DNA of 28,101 bases from Bacteroidales bacterium UBA755 (lineage in GTDB: Bacteria; Bacteroidota; Bacteroidia; Bacteroidales; UBA932): contig DBKH01000076.1 of NCBI GenBank assembly GCA_002297815.1, positions 19,207-47,307 on the forward strand, in the 5' to 3' direction. The position numbers and the translations under genes were made by a program. Under the pieces are notes generated by a model. That model was not told the origin of the DNA. It worked only from the letters and a program-made list of their open reading frames with translations, and searched no databases. Positions within the stretch are counted from its first letter, which is position 1, and every line of letters begins with the position of its first letter. Of this stretch, positions 15,160-23,302 are shown piece after piece.

Positions 15160-16050
15160 CTAGTTTTTAACCGCCTTGATGCCCGGCTTGACGATGTTGA
15201 GGTTACCAGCGTCCTCAATCCATGCCCAAATACCCCATTCAGTTCCGAAATCAAGTGTTACCTTACCACTTTCATTGATAATCTTGACATCAACAGAGCC
15301 ACTGTCATAGCTACTATTGCCATCAAAGCCCAATAGGGTCACAGGCTTGCCATTCGAGTACTTGTACACGGTTTCCTGTCCGAATGGAATATTAAGGATT
15401 GTGTGATCCTCGTTGATTGTACCATAATAACGGGTCTTCTCGTTAGCCCAACCGTCAACCTGGAAGAGATTGTCAATCCAAACCATGTGATCGTCATCTT
15501 CATCCTTGTAGAATGTCATTGTCCATGTGACAGGTCCATCCCAATAGTTGTCTCCTGTTGCGGTGTAGCTTCCAAGCATGAAGCTGAGAGGGTGGTCGAT
15601 GTCATTGATGGTCACAGTACATGATCCTTCTGATCCTGCAGGGACGGAATCAGTTCCGACAAGGTTGATGGAGAACTTAAGGTCACCGGTGTAAACACCA
15701 TCATAGATCGTCTTGATTTCAATGAACTGTGTGCGGTTCTCAGCGTTGAAGGAAAGGACTCCGGAAGATGTCAGGACCTCGAAGTTCACGCCTTCCTTGG
15801 CTCCTTTCGTCTCGGGAGAGACAACCTCGAACTTGATGGTCTCCTCAAGCCCCTTGACAGAAGCAAGGGTCACAGGAATCTTGCAGACAGCTCCACCGGT
15901 GGAGTAATCCTCTGACAAGGAAACTGATGTTTTGTCGAACGCCACGAACGCATCCTTGTCATCGAACTTGGAAGGATCGTTGCTTTCGCACGAGATCAGG
16001 GCTGTAGCCGCGACCAGTGCCAATCCAATATATTTTAAAGTATTTCTCAT
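15160..16050 (-). CDS. Lipoprotein with Calx-beta-like domain, third gene of the SusCD-1 operon
   Basis: The 296-residue product has a lipoprotein signal MRNTLKYIGLALVAATALIS followed by Cys21. Residues 35-145 contain alternating short strands with a TVTINDID ending, as in Calx-beta-like modules (VAFDKTSVSLSEDYSTGG at the start). The C-terminal half (LGSYTATGDNYWDGPVTWTMTFYKDEDDD) resembles lipocalin-like or ligand-binding domains found after SusD genes in Bacteroidetes. An earlier ATG at 16062 overlaps the SusD1 stop (TAATG) and adds MFWF, which is unusual before a signal peptide, so I prefer 16050; translation may still couple through the overlap. Probably a surface or periplasmic binding protein of the import system; the ligand is unknown. 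Confidence 0.75.
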   Translation of the reverse strand: MRNTLKYIGLALVAATALISCESNDPSKFDDKDAFVAFDKTSVSLSEDYSTGGAVCKIPVTLASVKGLEETIKFEVVSPETKGAKEGVNFEVLTSSGVLSFNAENRTQFIEIKTIYDGVYTGDLKFSINLVGTDSVPAGSEGSCTVTINDIDHPLSFMLGSYTATGDNYWDGPVTWTMTFYKDEDDDHMVWIDNLFQVDGWANEKTRYYGTINEDHTILNIPFGQETVYKYSNGKPVTLLGFDGNSSYDSGSVDVKIINESGKVTLDFGTEWGIWAWIEDAGNLNIVKPGIKAVKN

Positions 16051-16061
16051 AAACCAAAACA

Positions 16062-17522
16062 TTATTTAGAAGTTGAATATCCAGGATTCGGAACAAGGTT
16101 CTCATTGATGTCGAGTTCTCTCTTCGGAATAGGAAGGGCCCAACGGTAGCTTGGGAACTCAACATTGAGGTTCATCGTGCAAAGAGGGTATTCCGACTCG
16201 GTACGGGTCACAGACTTGCCCCAGCGGGCGAGATCATAGATGTAGTGGCCTTCCCATGCAAGTTCTTTGCGACGCTCTGTCTCGATGTCAATCTGACCTG
16301 CTGAAGTGTAAGCGGAAGCTCCACGAATACCAGCAATTGCATTGAGATCCTTCACTGCTGTGGTTCCTGGAATTGAAGCACCGTTCTTCAAGGCTTCAGC
16401 CCTGTTGAGGTACATTTCTGACAGACGAAGGATCACAACGTTGTTGCAGTCAGGGGAAGCGTTGTCTCCCTTACCCGCATACTTGGTTGTCCACCAGCAT
16501 CCGGACTCTTCCTTTTCATCAGTCCTGTAAGTCTTCAGACGAACATCACCCTCTTCGTAAAGAGAAAGAAGCGAAGAAGCCACTTGAGGGTCACCGTAAC
16601 CGGCAGGACTCGTCATCCATGAGATATCCTCCCAAGAGCCATAGGCAGAATTGGAACGTTTGCCATATATTTCGAAGATTACCTCACCGGTTCCGGCCTC
16701 GGCTGTCCAGACAGTAGGATACTCAGCGGCCGTCCACAGTTTGTACTTGCCGCTCTCAATCACCAATGTCGCATAATCAGCAGCCTTCTGCCATTCTCCC
16801 ATGTAGAGATAAACCCTTGAGAGCAAGGCACGGATAGTGTTGATGTTGACGGTGGCGGCAGGATCGGCAGTGCCTTCGTGAACATAAGCCGGGTCAATGA
16901 TGCTCTCGGCTTCTAGAAGATCCTTTACTACATTCTCGTAATTTGAGATGACAGTCTCTCTTGCAGGCTTGCCGGCAGGATCGGTGTGGTAAATGTAAGG
17001 GACACCAAGACTCTCCTTGTCGTTCTTCACAACATAGGTATAAGGCTGTCCGAAAGTGAGGACGTTCTCAAAGTGACTGAAAGCCCTGAGGAAAAGGCAC
17101 TCGGCCTTGAGGTTGTTCAGATCCTGAGTGGTCACCTCGGAAGTCTCCTTTCCCTCAAGATTGTCGATCACGTTGTTAGCCATCGCCACGGTGTAGTAGC
17201 AGTAGGCCCACATAGCTGAAGTGTTGTCCTCCGTGTAGTTCCATGTGTAGGACTGGACGCAACGGCCAGAGTTCTTGTAAGAGGATTTCTTACCGTTGCC
17301 CGAACGCATTTCAGAGTCAAGAATCCAGTCGGCCCCGTACCAACCAGTGGAAGCAAGATAGTAGTAGGCACCGAATGTGGCGTTTTTAAGTCCATCATAA
17401 GTTGCCAAGGTCAACTCGGTACTCTGAGAAAGCTTAGGCTCCCTTGTGAGGAAATTCTTATCGCACCCTGTCACACAAAGAAGAGAGACGGCACCAATAA
17501 TATATATAAGTGTTCTTTTCAT
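16062..17522 (-). CDS. SusD/RagB-family outer-membrane lipoprotein, pair 1
   Basis: SusD proteins are surface lipoproteins that form the lid of the SusC transporter and capture ligand. This 486-residue protein has a lipoprotein signal with Cys20 (CVTGC) followed by DKNFLTREP, the usual SusD opening. Helical TPR-like stretches follow (VAMANNVIDNLEG, LKAECLFLRAFSHFENVLTFG, TINTIRALLSRVYLYMGEWQKAADYA after small differences), then the C-terminal SusD features LRLSEMYLNRAEALKNG, ERRKELAWEGHYIYDLARWG and LPIPKRELDINENLVPNPGY. It starts 14 nt after SusC1. The ligand is not predictable from the sequence; the absence of carbohydrate enzymes nearby argues mildly for peptide or an unlinked glycan substrate. 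Confidence 0.93.
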   Translation of the reverse strand: MKRTLIYIIGAVSLLCVTGCDKNFLTREPKLSQSTELTLATYDGLKNATFGAYYYLASTGWYGADWILDSEMRSGNGKKSSYKNSGRCVQSYTWNYTEDNTSAMWAYCYYTVAMANNVIDNLEGKETSEVTTQDLNNLKAECLFLRAFSHFENVLTFGQPYTYVVKNDKESLGVPYIYHTDPAGKPARETVISNYENVVKDLLEAESIIDPAYVHEGTADPAATVNINTIRALLSRVYLYMGEWQKAADYATLVIESGKYKLWTAAEYPTVWTAEAGTGEVIFEIYGKRSNSAYGSWEDISWMTSPAGYGDPQVASSLLSLYEEGDVRLKTYRTDEKEESGCWWTTKYAGKGDNASPDCNNVVILRLSEMYLNRAEALKNGASIPGTTAVKDLNAIAGIRGASAYTSAGQIDIETERRKELAWEGHYIYDLARWGKSVTRTESEYPLCTMNLNVEFPSYRWALPIPKRELDINENLVPNPGYSTSK

Positions 17523-17536
17523 AATTCACGTTCTTT

Positions 17537-20500
17537 TTAGAATGATAATTCAACACCACCGACAAATGTCTTGACCATTGAGTGGGCGGCACCAAGGCTG
17601 TAGCCCATAGGACCGATTTCCGGGTCAAGCGCCATCAGATTGTGGAATGTGTAAGGATTGAGCGCGCTCACGTAGACTCTTACACCCTTCATGCCGATAG
17701 TCTTCAAAGCGACCTCCGGGAGGCTGTAGGACAAGGTCACATCCTTGATTCGAAGGTAGCTGCCGTCCTGCAGGAATCTGGTAGAATAGCCGACGAAATA
17801 ACGCCCAGGCTGTCCGGCAACCGGTTTAGGAGTCACACCTGTATCACCTGGTTTCTTCCAGTAGTTCAGAGCTGCGGTGGAGGTGTTTGTGGTCATGTCG
17901 TAACCGTCATCAATATAGGTGTTGGAGACGACAGCCTTGTTACCAGCGACAAACTCAAAGAAAGCGGAGAGGTTGAAGCCTTTCCATGAGAGGCTGGTGT
18001 TGAAACCACCCGTAGCCTTAGGTTCAGGAGATCCTTTGTAGACGTATCGTGCCTTGTTGACATCAGAAGTTAGCTTGCCATCCTCATCGTACCAGAGACC
18101 TGCGCCTGTTGATGGGTTGACACCGTACCAATCACGAAGGTAGAATGTGTAAAGGCTTCTGCCCTTAACTATTCTTGCTGGGGTTCCACTGTTGCTCCCA
18201 GTACCGGCACGGTTGTCTGAAACAGAAAGGAACTCAGAGTCACCAAGGTCAAGCACTTTGGATCTATTGAACGCAATGTTGAAGCCAGCGGTCCAAAGCC
18301 AATCGCTGTTTCGGAAAAGGATTCCCTCAAGCTGAAGCTCGACACCACGGTTGCGGATGGAACCGATGTTCATGAAGTTGGACGCGAAGCCGGTCGTGTA
18401 AGGCACCTGCTTTGAAAGAAGCATGTCATCAGTCTTTCTCTGGTAAACGTCCACGCTACCGGTAAGTCTGTCATCAAAGAATCCGAAATCGAGACCTAAG
18501 TTCCAAGTCTTGTTCTTCTCCCATGAAAGCTCAGGGTTCGCAGGTCTTGAAGGAACCATTCCGACAAGATTGGCATAAGTGGCTGTGGAATAGATTCCGT
18601 AAGCCCGGTATGCGGAAATGTTGTTGTTACCGTTCACTCCATAGGAAGCACGGAGTTTGAGGGCACTGAGCCAGTGGTTTGAATTCCTCATGAAATTTTC
18701 CTTGGAGATGTTCCATGAACCACCCACTGACCAGAACACACCCCATCTGTTGTCTGATCCGAAAAGGGAGCTGCCGTCCGCGCGGAGGGAGGCCTGAAGA
18801 TAGTACTTGTTCTGATAGTTGTAGTCAGCGACTCCGAAGAAAGAGAGCATTGACTCCTCGGAGAAGTTATAGAGAACCGCATCCTGAGCATCGGTGGATG
18901 TCGTAGGGTAAGGGATCAGAGGGTCAACGTTTGGAGATTTGCCACCGAGGTAGTCATAAGTGTCGGTCATAGCCTCCTGACCAAGAAGCAGACGGAGGGA
19001 ATGGTCACCGAACTTGTCATCGTAGGTGATGGTGTTTGATGTCGTGTAACGAATGTCTTTTGTTCCGATCATCCAAAGGGTCGTGGATCCTTCATTGGTC
19101 TCAGGAGCCCAATACTGCTTGGAATCCTCGTAGAGGAACTCAATTCCGTTGGTTGTCTTGAATGACAATTGAGGAATTGGTTTCCACTCAAGGTAGAGTG
19201 AACCCTGAAGCCTGTAGTCCTTGTCATTGTAGATGTCGTACTCAGCGTTGGCGCGAGGGTTGGTGTTCGAGTTCTCAGGGATATCCACATTAAACGAACC
19301 GTCCTCATTCTTAAGCGGAGTCCAAGGCAGGATGCCCCACATCGCATACTGAGGGTTGGAATAGTAAAGGTTACCCATCTGTCCAGAGTTGGAATCCGAA
19401 AGGCTGGCGTTGATCCTGGCTCCGGTTGAGAGCTTAGACGTAAGCTTTACGTCAGCGTTCACACGGGCCGTGAAACGCTCATAGTCAACTCCGTAGAACA
19501 CGCCCTTGTTCTTGTGGTAAGCGAGGGACGAGTAGTAGGAAGCCTTGTCGGTTCCACCGGTGGCGTTGACCTCATATTCCTGCATGCTGCCCATTCTGGT
19601 GAGTTCCTTGTACCAATTCGTGGTCCCATCCTTGAGCAAGGTATAAGGGAAGTAGTACTGGGACGTAGGATCGTCAGGGTTGTAGCCAGCGTTGATCGCG
19701 CAGACCCTTCTATATTCAAGAAGTTCCTCACCAGTGAGAGGGCGGAGGTTGTTGTCGTTGATCAGCTGCTGGGCACCGAACTTCGCCCTTGCGGTGAATT
19801 TCGCCTTACCGCTCTTACCGCTCTTTGTGGTCACGAGAATGACACCGTTGGCAGCGCGAGACCCATAGACAGAAGCCGCTGCCGCATCCTTGAGGACGGT
19901 GATCGATTCGATGTCGTTAGGGTTGAGGAAGGTTGATGACGAACCACCACCGACACCGACAGATGAAAGCTGGCGGTAATCGCTGGACATAACAGGAATG
20001 CCATCAACCACCCAAAGAGGCTCGTTGCCGGCATTGATAGAAGATGTACCGCGCACACGGATTGTGGAGGTGGAACCCGGCTGGCCGGAACCGGAGGTGA
20101 TGGACACACCTGCCATCTTGCCGGAAAGCATCTTGTCAACTGATGTCGCTGGTGCCTGAGCGAGCTGCTCGTTCTTAACGGATGCCACCGAACCGGTGTT
20201 CGCTTCCCTGCGCACTGTTCCGTAAGCCACCACGATGACATCATCAAGAGTCTGGGTGTCAGGCTTAAGCGTGATATTCAAAAGAGTTCTGCCACTGACC
20301 GGCATCTCCGTAGGAAGGAAGCCGAGGCAGCTGACGGTCAATGTTCCGTTGGACGGAACGGAAAGATGATAGTTTCCAAGATCATCCGTCAAGGCGTAAG
20401 TGTTGGAGCTCCCTTTGAGCTGCACCGCAGCGCCCACAACGGGTTCACCGTTGGCCGCGTCCGTGACCGTACCGGACACCTTGATTGTCTGGGCCAATGC

Positions 20501-20554
20501 TGCACCTATGCTGATTAACAGGCACAGCGCGATTGTAAATAACTTTTTACCCAT
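17537..20554 (-). CDS. SusC/RagA-family TonB-dependent outer-membrane transporter, pair 1
   Basis: SusC proteins are 22-stranded TonB-dependent barrels that import bulky nutrients with a SusD lid. The 1005-residue product has a signal peptide (ALA|Q, 21/22). A carboxypeptidase-regulatory-like domain follows (GTVTDAANGEPVVGAAVQLKG), then the LDDVIVVAYGT hinge, the plug domain with IRVRGTSSINAGNEPLWVVDGIP and ITVLKDAAAASVYGSRAANGVI, and the long barrel ending VGGVELSF. The ATG at 20554 opens MGKKLF, the same as in SusC2; in-frame upstream codons to 20596 add a non-signal leader and are rejected. The gene lies 85 nt after the second AAA/PD-(D/E)XK gene with no strong terminator in between, so read-through from that cassette is possible. 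Confidence 0.95.
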   Translation of the reverse strand: MGKKLFTIALCLLISIGAALAQTIKVSGTVTDAANGEPVVGAAVQLKGSSNTYALTDDLGNYHLSVPSNGTLTVSCLGFLPTEMPVSGRTLLNITLKPDTQTLDDVIVVAYGTVRREANTGSVASVKNEQLAQAPATSVDKMLSGKMAGVSITSGSGQPGSTSTIRVRGTSSINAGNEPLWVVDGIPVMSSDYRQLSSVGVGGGSSSTFLNPNDIESITVLKDAAAASVYGSRAANGVILVTTKSGKSGKAKFTARAKFGAQQLINDNNLRPLTGEELLEYRRVCAINAGYNPDDPTSQYYFPYTLLKDGTTNWYKELTRMGSMQEYEVNATGGTDKASYYSSLAYHKNKGVFYGVDYERFTARVNADVKLTSKLSTGARINASLSDSNSGQMGNLYYSNPQYAMWGILPWTPLKNEDGSFNVDIPENSNTNPRANAEYDIYNDKDYRLQGSLYLEWKPIPQLSFKTTNGIEFLYEDSKQYWAPETNEGSTTLWMIGTKDIRYTTSNTITYDDKFGDHSLRLLLGQEAMTDTYDYLGGKSPNVDPLIPYPTTSTDAQDAVLYNFSEESMLSFFGVADYNYQNKYYLQASLRADGSSLFGSDNRWGVFWSVGGSWNISKENFMRNSNHWLSALKLRASYGVNGNNNISAYRAYGIYSTATYANLVGMVPSRPANPELSWEKNKTWNLGLDFGFFDDRLTGSVDVYQRKTDDMLLSKQVPYTTGFASNFMNIGSIRNRGVELQLEGILFRNSDWLWTAGFNIAFNRSKVLDLGDSEFLSVSDNRAGTGSNSGTPARIVKGRSLYTFYLRDWYGVNPSTGAGLWYDEDGKLTSDVNKARYVYKGSPEPKATGGFNTSLSWKGFNLSAFFEFVAGNKAVVSNTYIDDGYDMTTNTSTAALNYWKKPGDTGVTPKPVAGQPGRYFVGYSTRFLQDGSYLRIKDVTLSYSLPEVALKTIGMKGVRVYVSALNPYTFHNLMALDPEIGPMGYSLGAAHSMVKTFVGGVELSF

Positions 20555-20639
20555 AAGCTTAAAACTTTTGTTAAACTTAACGTTTAGCAAAAGCAAGCAT
20601 TGGGCAAAGAGGGCACTATAGGTTTATTCGGTCTTCCGA

Positions 20640-22181
20640 TCAGATAACCTTCCATCCGTCAATGCGACGGGCGGAGGTGGAGAAGTTGACTCCAATTTTG
20701 AATATCTTCCTATGGTCATCAGTGAACGGGCGGGCGTAGCCTCGCTCCTCGATCTGGGCGAGGGCTTCGTCTGGGGTAGAGTCGGTCTTGATTTCGATGA
20801 CATAGACGTAGCCCTTGGTTTTGATAAGGATGTCGATGCGACCGTTGGAGGTCGTGCGCTCTGTCTCGACATATTCCCCCATCAGCTCGATGATGATGTA
20901 CATCGCGTACTGGAAGTCCTTTTCGCAATCGGCTTGAATCTGGTAGTTGGTTCTGGCGAAGAGGGCATCTAGGCGGGTCATGAAGGAATCGGGCTTGCCG
21001 GCTTCGACATCCATCGACATGAGGGAGATGAGGGTGTTGGTAGAGTCGCTCTGGACCGGAGCGTAGTAACCCAACAGGAAATTGAGGAAGCCGTCCTTCA
21101 CCTCTAAGTTTGGGAATCCGAGGGTGTAGAGGTTGAAACGTGGGTCGAAGCCTTTGATGGTGAGGTAGCCGCTCTGGTATAGGAGAGGGACAGGGTTAAG
21201 GAATGCGGTGTTCACATCCGTTAGAAGCGATGAGCCCACGAGGTCGCTTGACAGGCGAGTTACATCGTAGGAGGTATTCCTCATTATCTTGACAAGGAAC
21301 GAAGGGGTGCCAGTCTCGAACCAGTACTCCTTGAACTTAAGGCTGTCAAATGTGTTCAAGAGACTGAATGGATTATATATCCCGATTGAATCTTCGCAGA
21401 AATGATAGCCATCGTACATCAGGGCAAGTTTCTGCTGGCACTCTTCTTCGGAAAGGCCATTGGCATCAGCAAGTTCCCTAACACTATCTGAGAAATAGTC
21501 TTTGAGATCTGCCTCTGAAATTCCGCAGATGTCCGTGTAACGCGCGTCCATTGAGATGTCCTTCAGGTTGTTCAAGTCACTGAACACGCTCATCTTTCCG
21601 ATCTTAGTAACTCCGGTGAGGAAGCCCAAACGGATGAAAGCATCCTTGCTTTTCATCACACCGTAGAAGCCACGGAGCGTCTCGCGCATCTTGTCCTGAA
21701 GCTCCGGACGGTCAAGATTGTCGATGACAGGCTTGTCATATTCATCAATCAAGATGACTACCTGACGGCCAGTCTTCCCGTATGCGGCATCAATGATGTC
21801 CTTAAATCTGGCAGAAAAGGAGTCAAAACGTTGGGTGACGCCAAATTTGGCCTCCATGTTGGCTAAATGCTGTGACAGAGTGACATTCAGTGCGGACTCG
21901 TCATTGTATGACTCTCCGCTCAGGTCGAAATGCAGCACCGGGTACTCCGTCCATTCCTTCTCCAACGAAGCGATGGCCAACCCCTCGAACAGTTCCTTTT
22001 TCCCCTGAAAGTACGCCTCCATAGTTGACACCAGCAGGCTCTTGCCGAACCGTCTCGGACGGCTCAGGAAGTAATACTGACCGGTTTGTGCAATCTTGTA
22101 GATGAGATCGGTTTTGTCAACATAGACGAATCCGCCTCGACGGATCTTCTCAAAGTTCTGTATTCCAATCGGGTAAAGCAT
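20640..22181 (-). CDS. AAA-ATPase-like / PD-(D/E)XK nuclease protein, copy 2
   Basis: This 513-residue paralogue has the same length and architecture as the gene at 7115-8656: P-loop RPRRFGKS (41-48), Walker B VVILIDEYD (141-149), and nuclease residues Asp450, Glu463 and Lys465. Roughly residues 1-230 and 401-513 are nearly identical to copy 1, while about 230-400 differ at many positions (for example LSSDLVGSSLLTDVNTAFLNP against LSEQEADSSLLTDLDTVFLNP). The gene sits between the terminator of the SusCD-2 operon and SusC1, with its own promoter. All key residues are intact, so both copies should be active proteins. The function of the family is not established; proposed nuclease activity rests on the fold only. 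Confidence 0.88.
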   Translation of the reverse strand: MLYPIGIQNFEKIRRGGFVYVDKTDLIYKIAQTGQYYFLSRPRRFGKSLLVSTMEAYFQGKKELFEGLAIASLEKEWTEYPVLHFDLSGESYNDESALNVTLSQHLANMEAKFGVTQRFDSFSARFKDIIDAAYGKTGRQVVILIDEYDKPVIDNLDRPELQDKMRETLRGFYGVMKSKDAFIRLGFLTGVTKIGKMSVFSDLNNLKDISMDARYTDICGISEADLKDYFSDSVRELADANGLSEEECQQKLALMYDGYHFCEDSIGIYNPFSLLNTFDSLKFKEYWFETGTPSFLVKIMRNTSYDVTRLSSDLVGSSLLTDVNTAFLNPVPLLYQSGYLTIKGFDPRFNLYTLGFPNLEVKDGFLNFLLGYYAPVQSDSTNTLISLMSMDVEAGKPDSFMTRLDALFARTNYQIQADCEKDFQYAMYIIIELMGEYVETERTTSNGRIDILIKTKGYVYVIEIKTDSTPDEALAQIEERGYARPFTDDHRKIFKIGVNFSTSARRIDGWKVI

Positions 22182-22220
22182 ACGGCTTGTCCTTTAGTTC
22201 ATTCCCTGCAAAGATAAGAA
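20646..22220 (-). repeat. Duplicated AAA/PD-(D/E)XK cassette, copy 2
   Basis: This stretch matches 7121-8694 colinearly, including the promoter and ribosome site. The match ends within a few bases of the stop codon on one side and at GATAAGAA upstream of the promoter on the other. The two copies use different stop codons (TGA here, TAG in copy 1), as the homology stops just before them. Confidence 0.75.
22209..22216 (-). promoter_or_regulatory. -7 promoter box of cassette copy 2
   Basis: TATCTTTG on the minus strand, an exact TAnnTTTG match, 27 bp before the ATG at 22181. It is the same as in copy 1. Confidence 0.65.
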
Positions 22221-22266
22221 CTTTTTTGGAGACAACAGTAGTAACTTCGGAACGATGGATCTTGCG

Positions 22267-22280
22267 CTGGAATATTCCAG
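22267..22280. promoter_or_regulatory. 14-bp perfect palindrome upstream of cassette copy 2
   Basis: CTGGAATATTCCAG is a perfect palindrome between the SusCD-2 terminator and the promoter of cassette copy 2. It is absent upstream of copy 1. It could be a regulator site, but a short palindrome of this kind can also arise by chance. Confidence 0.3.
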
Positions 22281-22306
22281 TAATCCGTGCATCAAGAATA
22301 ATGAAT

Positions 22307-22335
22307 AGAGGAGGACCGTTTGTCGATCCTCCCCT
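22307..22335 (-). terminator. Terminator of the SusCD-2 operon
   Basis: A stem of about 12 pairs with two mismatches (arms 22307-22318 and 22324-22335, core GGAGGA/TCCTCC) has a 5-nt loop. It lies about 30 nt past the stop of the lipoprotein gene at 22365. On the minus strand it is followed by an A/T-rich stretch (TTCATTATTC). Confidence 0.7.
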
Positions 22336-22364
22336 TGAAGTACAGCCGAAACTATTAGTGAATA

Positions 22365-23282
22365 TTACTCTGCGGTCAGCCATGTTGCAAGGTCGCCAGA
22401 TCCTGGCATACCGAGATACAGGGCTCCGAAGTTGAACCAACTTGTCGTGCCTTCGATGAGACGCGGAACATAGAACTGAACGTGCTGTGCGTCCACAAAC
22501 TTGTTCTTAGGGTCACGATCAGCATAAGCCGCATTGTAAGAAGATGGATAGGTGTAAACAATCTTACCCATGTTGTTGTAATTCAGACCGCAATAGATCT
22601 TCTGATCGAACTTGATAGTTCCAGCGGTCTCATCAAGAGTGTAGAACTCAATATATTCATTGGCACCGCCTACGTAAGAGTCCTCATCCCATGCAGGTAT
22701 AACCTTGTCCTTCGGATAAGGGTTCATGATGCGCCAACGGTTGAATCCCTCTGCCTTTAGGACATCAACCTTGACAATATTCAGATCGGTCTCGGAAATC
22801 TGGAGTGCTAGTCCGTCGTACCATTCACCGGTGCCAAGGGAAGTCCAAGTGTAGGCCTTTGCAAGGGTGAATGCGTTGGATACGATAGCTATTTTCCCGT
22901 TGTACTCTGTTTCATCTGCAAACGAAACTGTTCCTTTATAGGTTTTACCTACTGCCATCTTGGAAATGTCAAGAGACAGCACGGTCTCGCTCTGTCCGGC
23001 TTCAAAGGAAATCGTGGATGGAGCGGTAATGCCTTCGGGAAGGGTTCCGGTAATCTTTACAGTGGCTGCTTGGTCGCATTTGCTACGTCCTACAGCAATA
23101 TCAAATTTGGTCGCCTTTGCGTCTATCTCAGTGTTACTTGATGTGCTGCTGAGGAAAGACACACCTGTGTCAGTCCCTTCTGGAGTGTACATGGCGCCTT
23201 TGTTTTCAGTGTCACAGGACACCGCCATAAAGAGCGCACATGCAATTCCGAGATAAGTCTTGATTATTTTGTTCATATTCAT
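22365..23282 (-). CDS. Lipoprotein, third gene of the SusCD-2 operon
   Basis: The 305-residue product begins with a lipoprotein signal ending in SC (Cys23, FMAVSC) followed by DTENKG. The first half (about residues 40-140) is beta-rich, with PEGITAPSTISFEAGQSETVLSLDIS resembling the DUF1735/Calx-beta-like modules that begin many SusCD-associated lipoproteins. The second half (from about residue 145, YTWTSLGTGEWYDGLA) resembles the C-terminal ligand-binding half of the 296-residue lipoprotein in the other operon in size and position, though not in detail. No enzyme motif is seen. It starts 20 nt after SusD2 and is followed by a terminator. An in-frame ATG at 23276 is an equally possible start. 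Likely a surface ligand-binding accessory protein. Confidence 0.75.
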   Translation of the reverse strand: MNMNKIIKTYLGIACALFMAVSCDTENKGAMYTPEGTDTGVSFLSSTSSNTEIDAKATKFDIAVGRSKCDQAATVKITGTLPEGITAPSTISFEAGQSETVLSLDISKMAVGKTYKGTVSFADETEYNGKIAIVSNAFTLAKAYTWTSLGTGEWYDGLALQISETDLNIVKVDVLKAEGFNRWRIMNPYPKDKVIPAWDEDSYVGGANEYIEFYTLDETAGTIKFDQKIYCGLNYNNMGKIVYTYPSSYNAAYADRDPKNKFVDAQHVQFYVPRLIEGTTSWFNFGALYLGMPGSGDLATWLTAE

Positions 23283-23302
23283 AATGATCTTAAGTTGTCA
23301 AA

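Noticed and set aside
20555..20640. Promoter and terminator between cassette copy 2 and SusC1
   Set aside because: TGCTTTTG is one mismatch from the -7 consensus and the only hairpin is a 4-bp stem, so neither is called.
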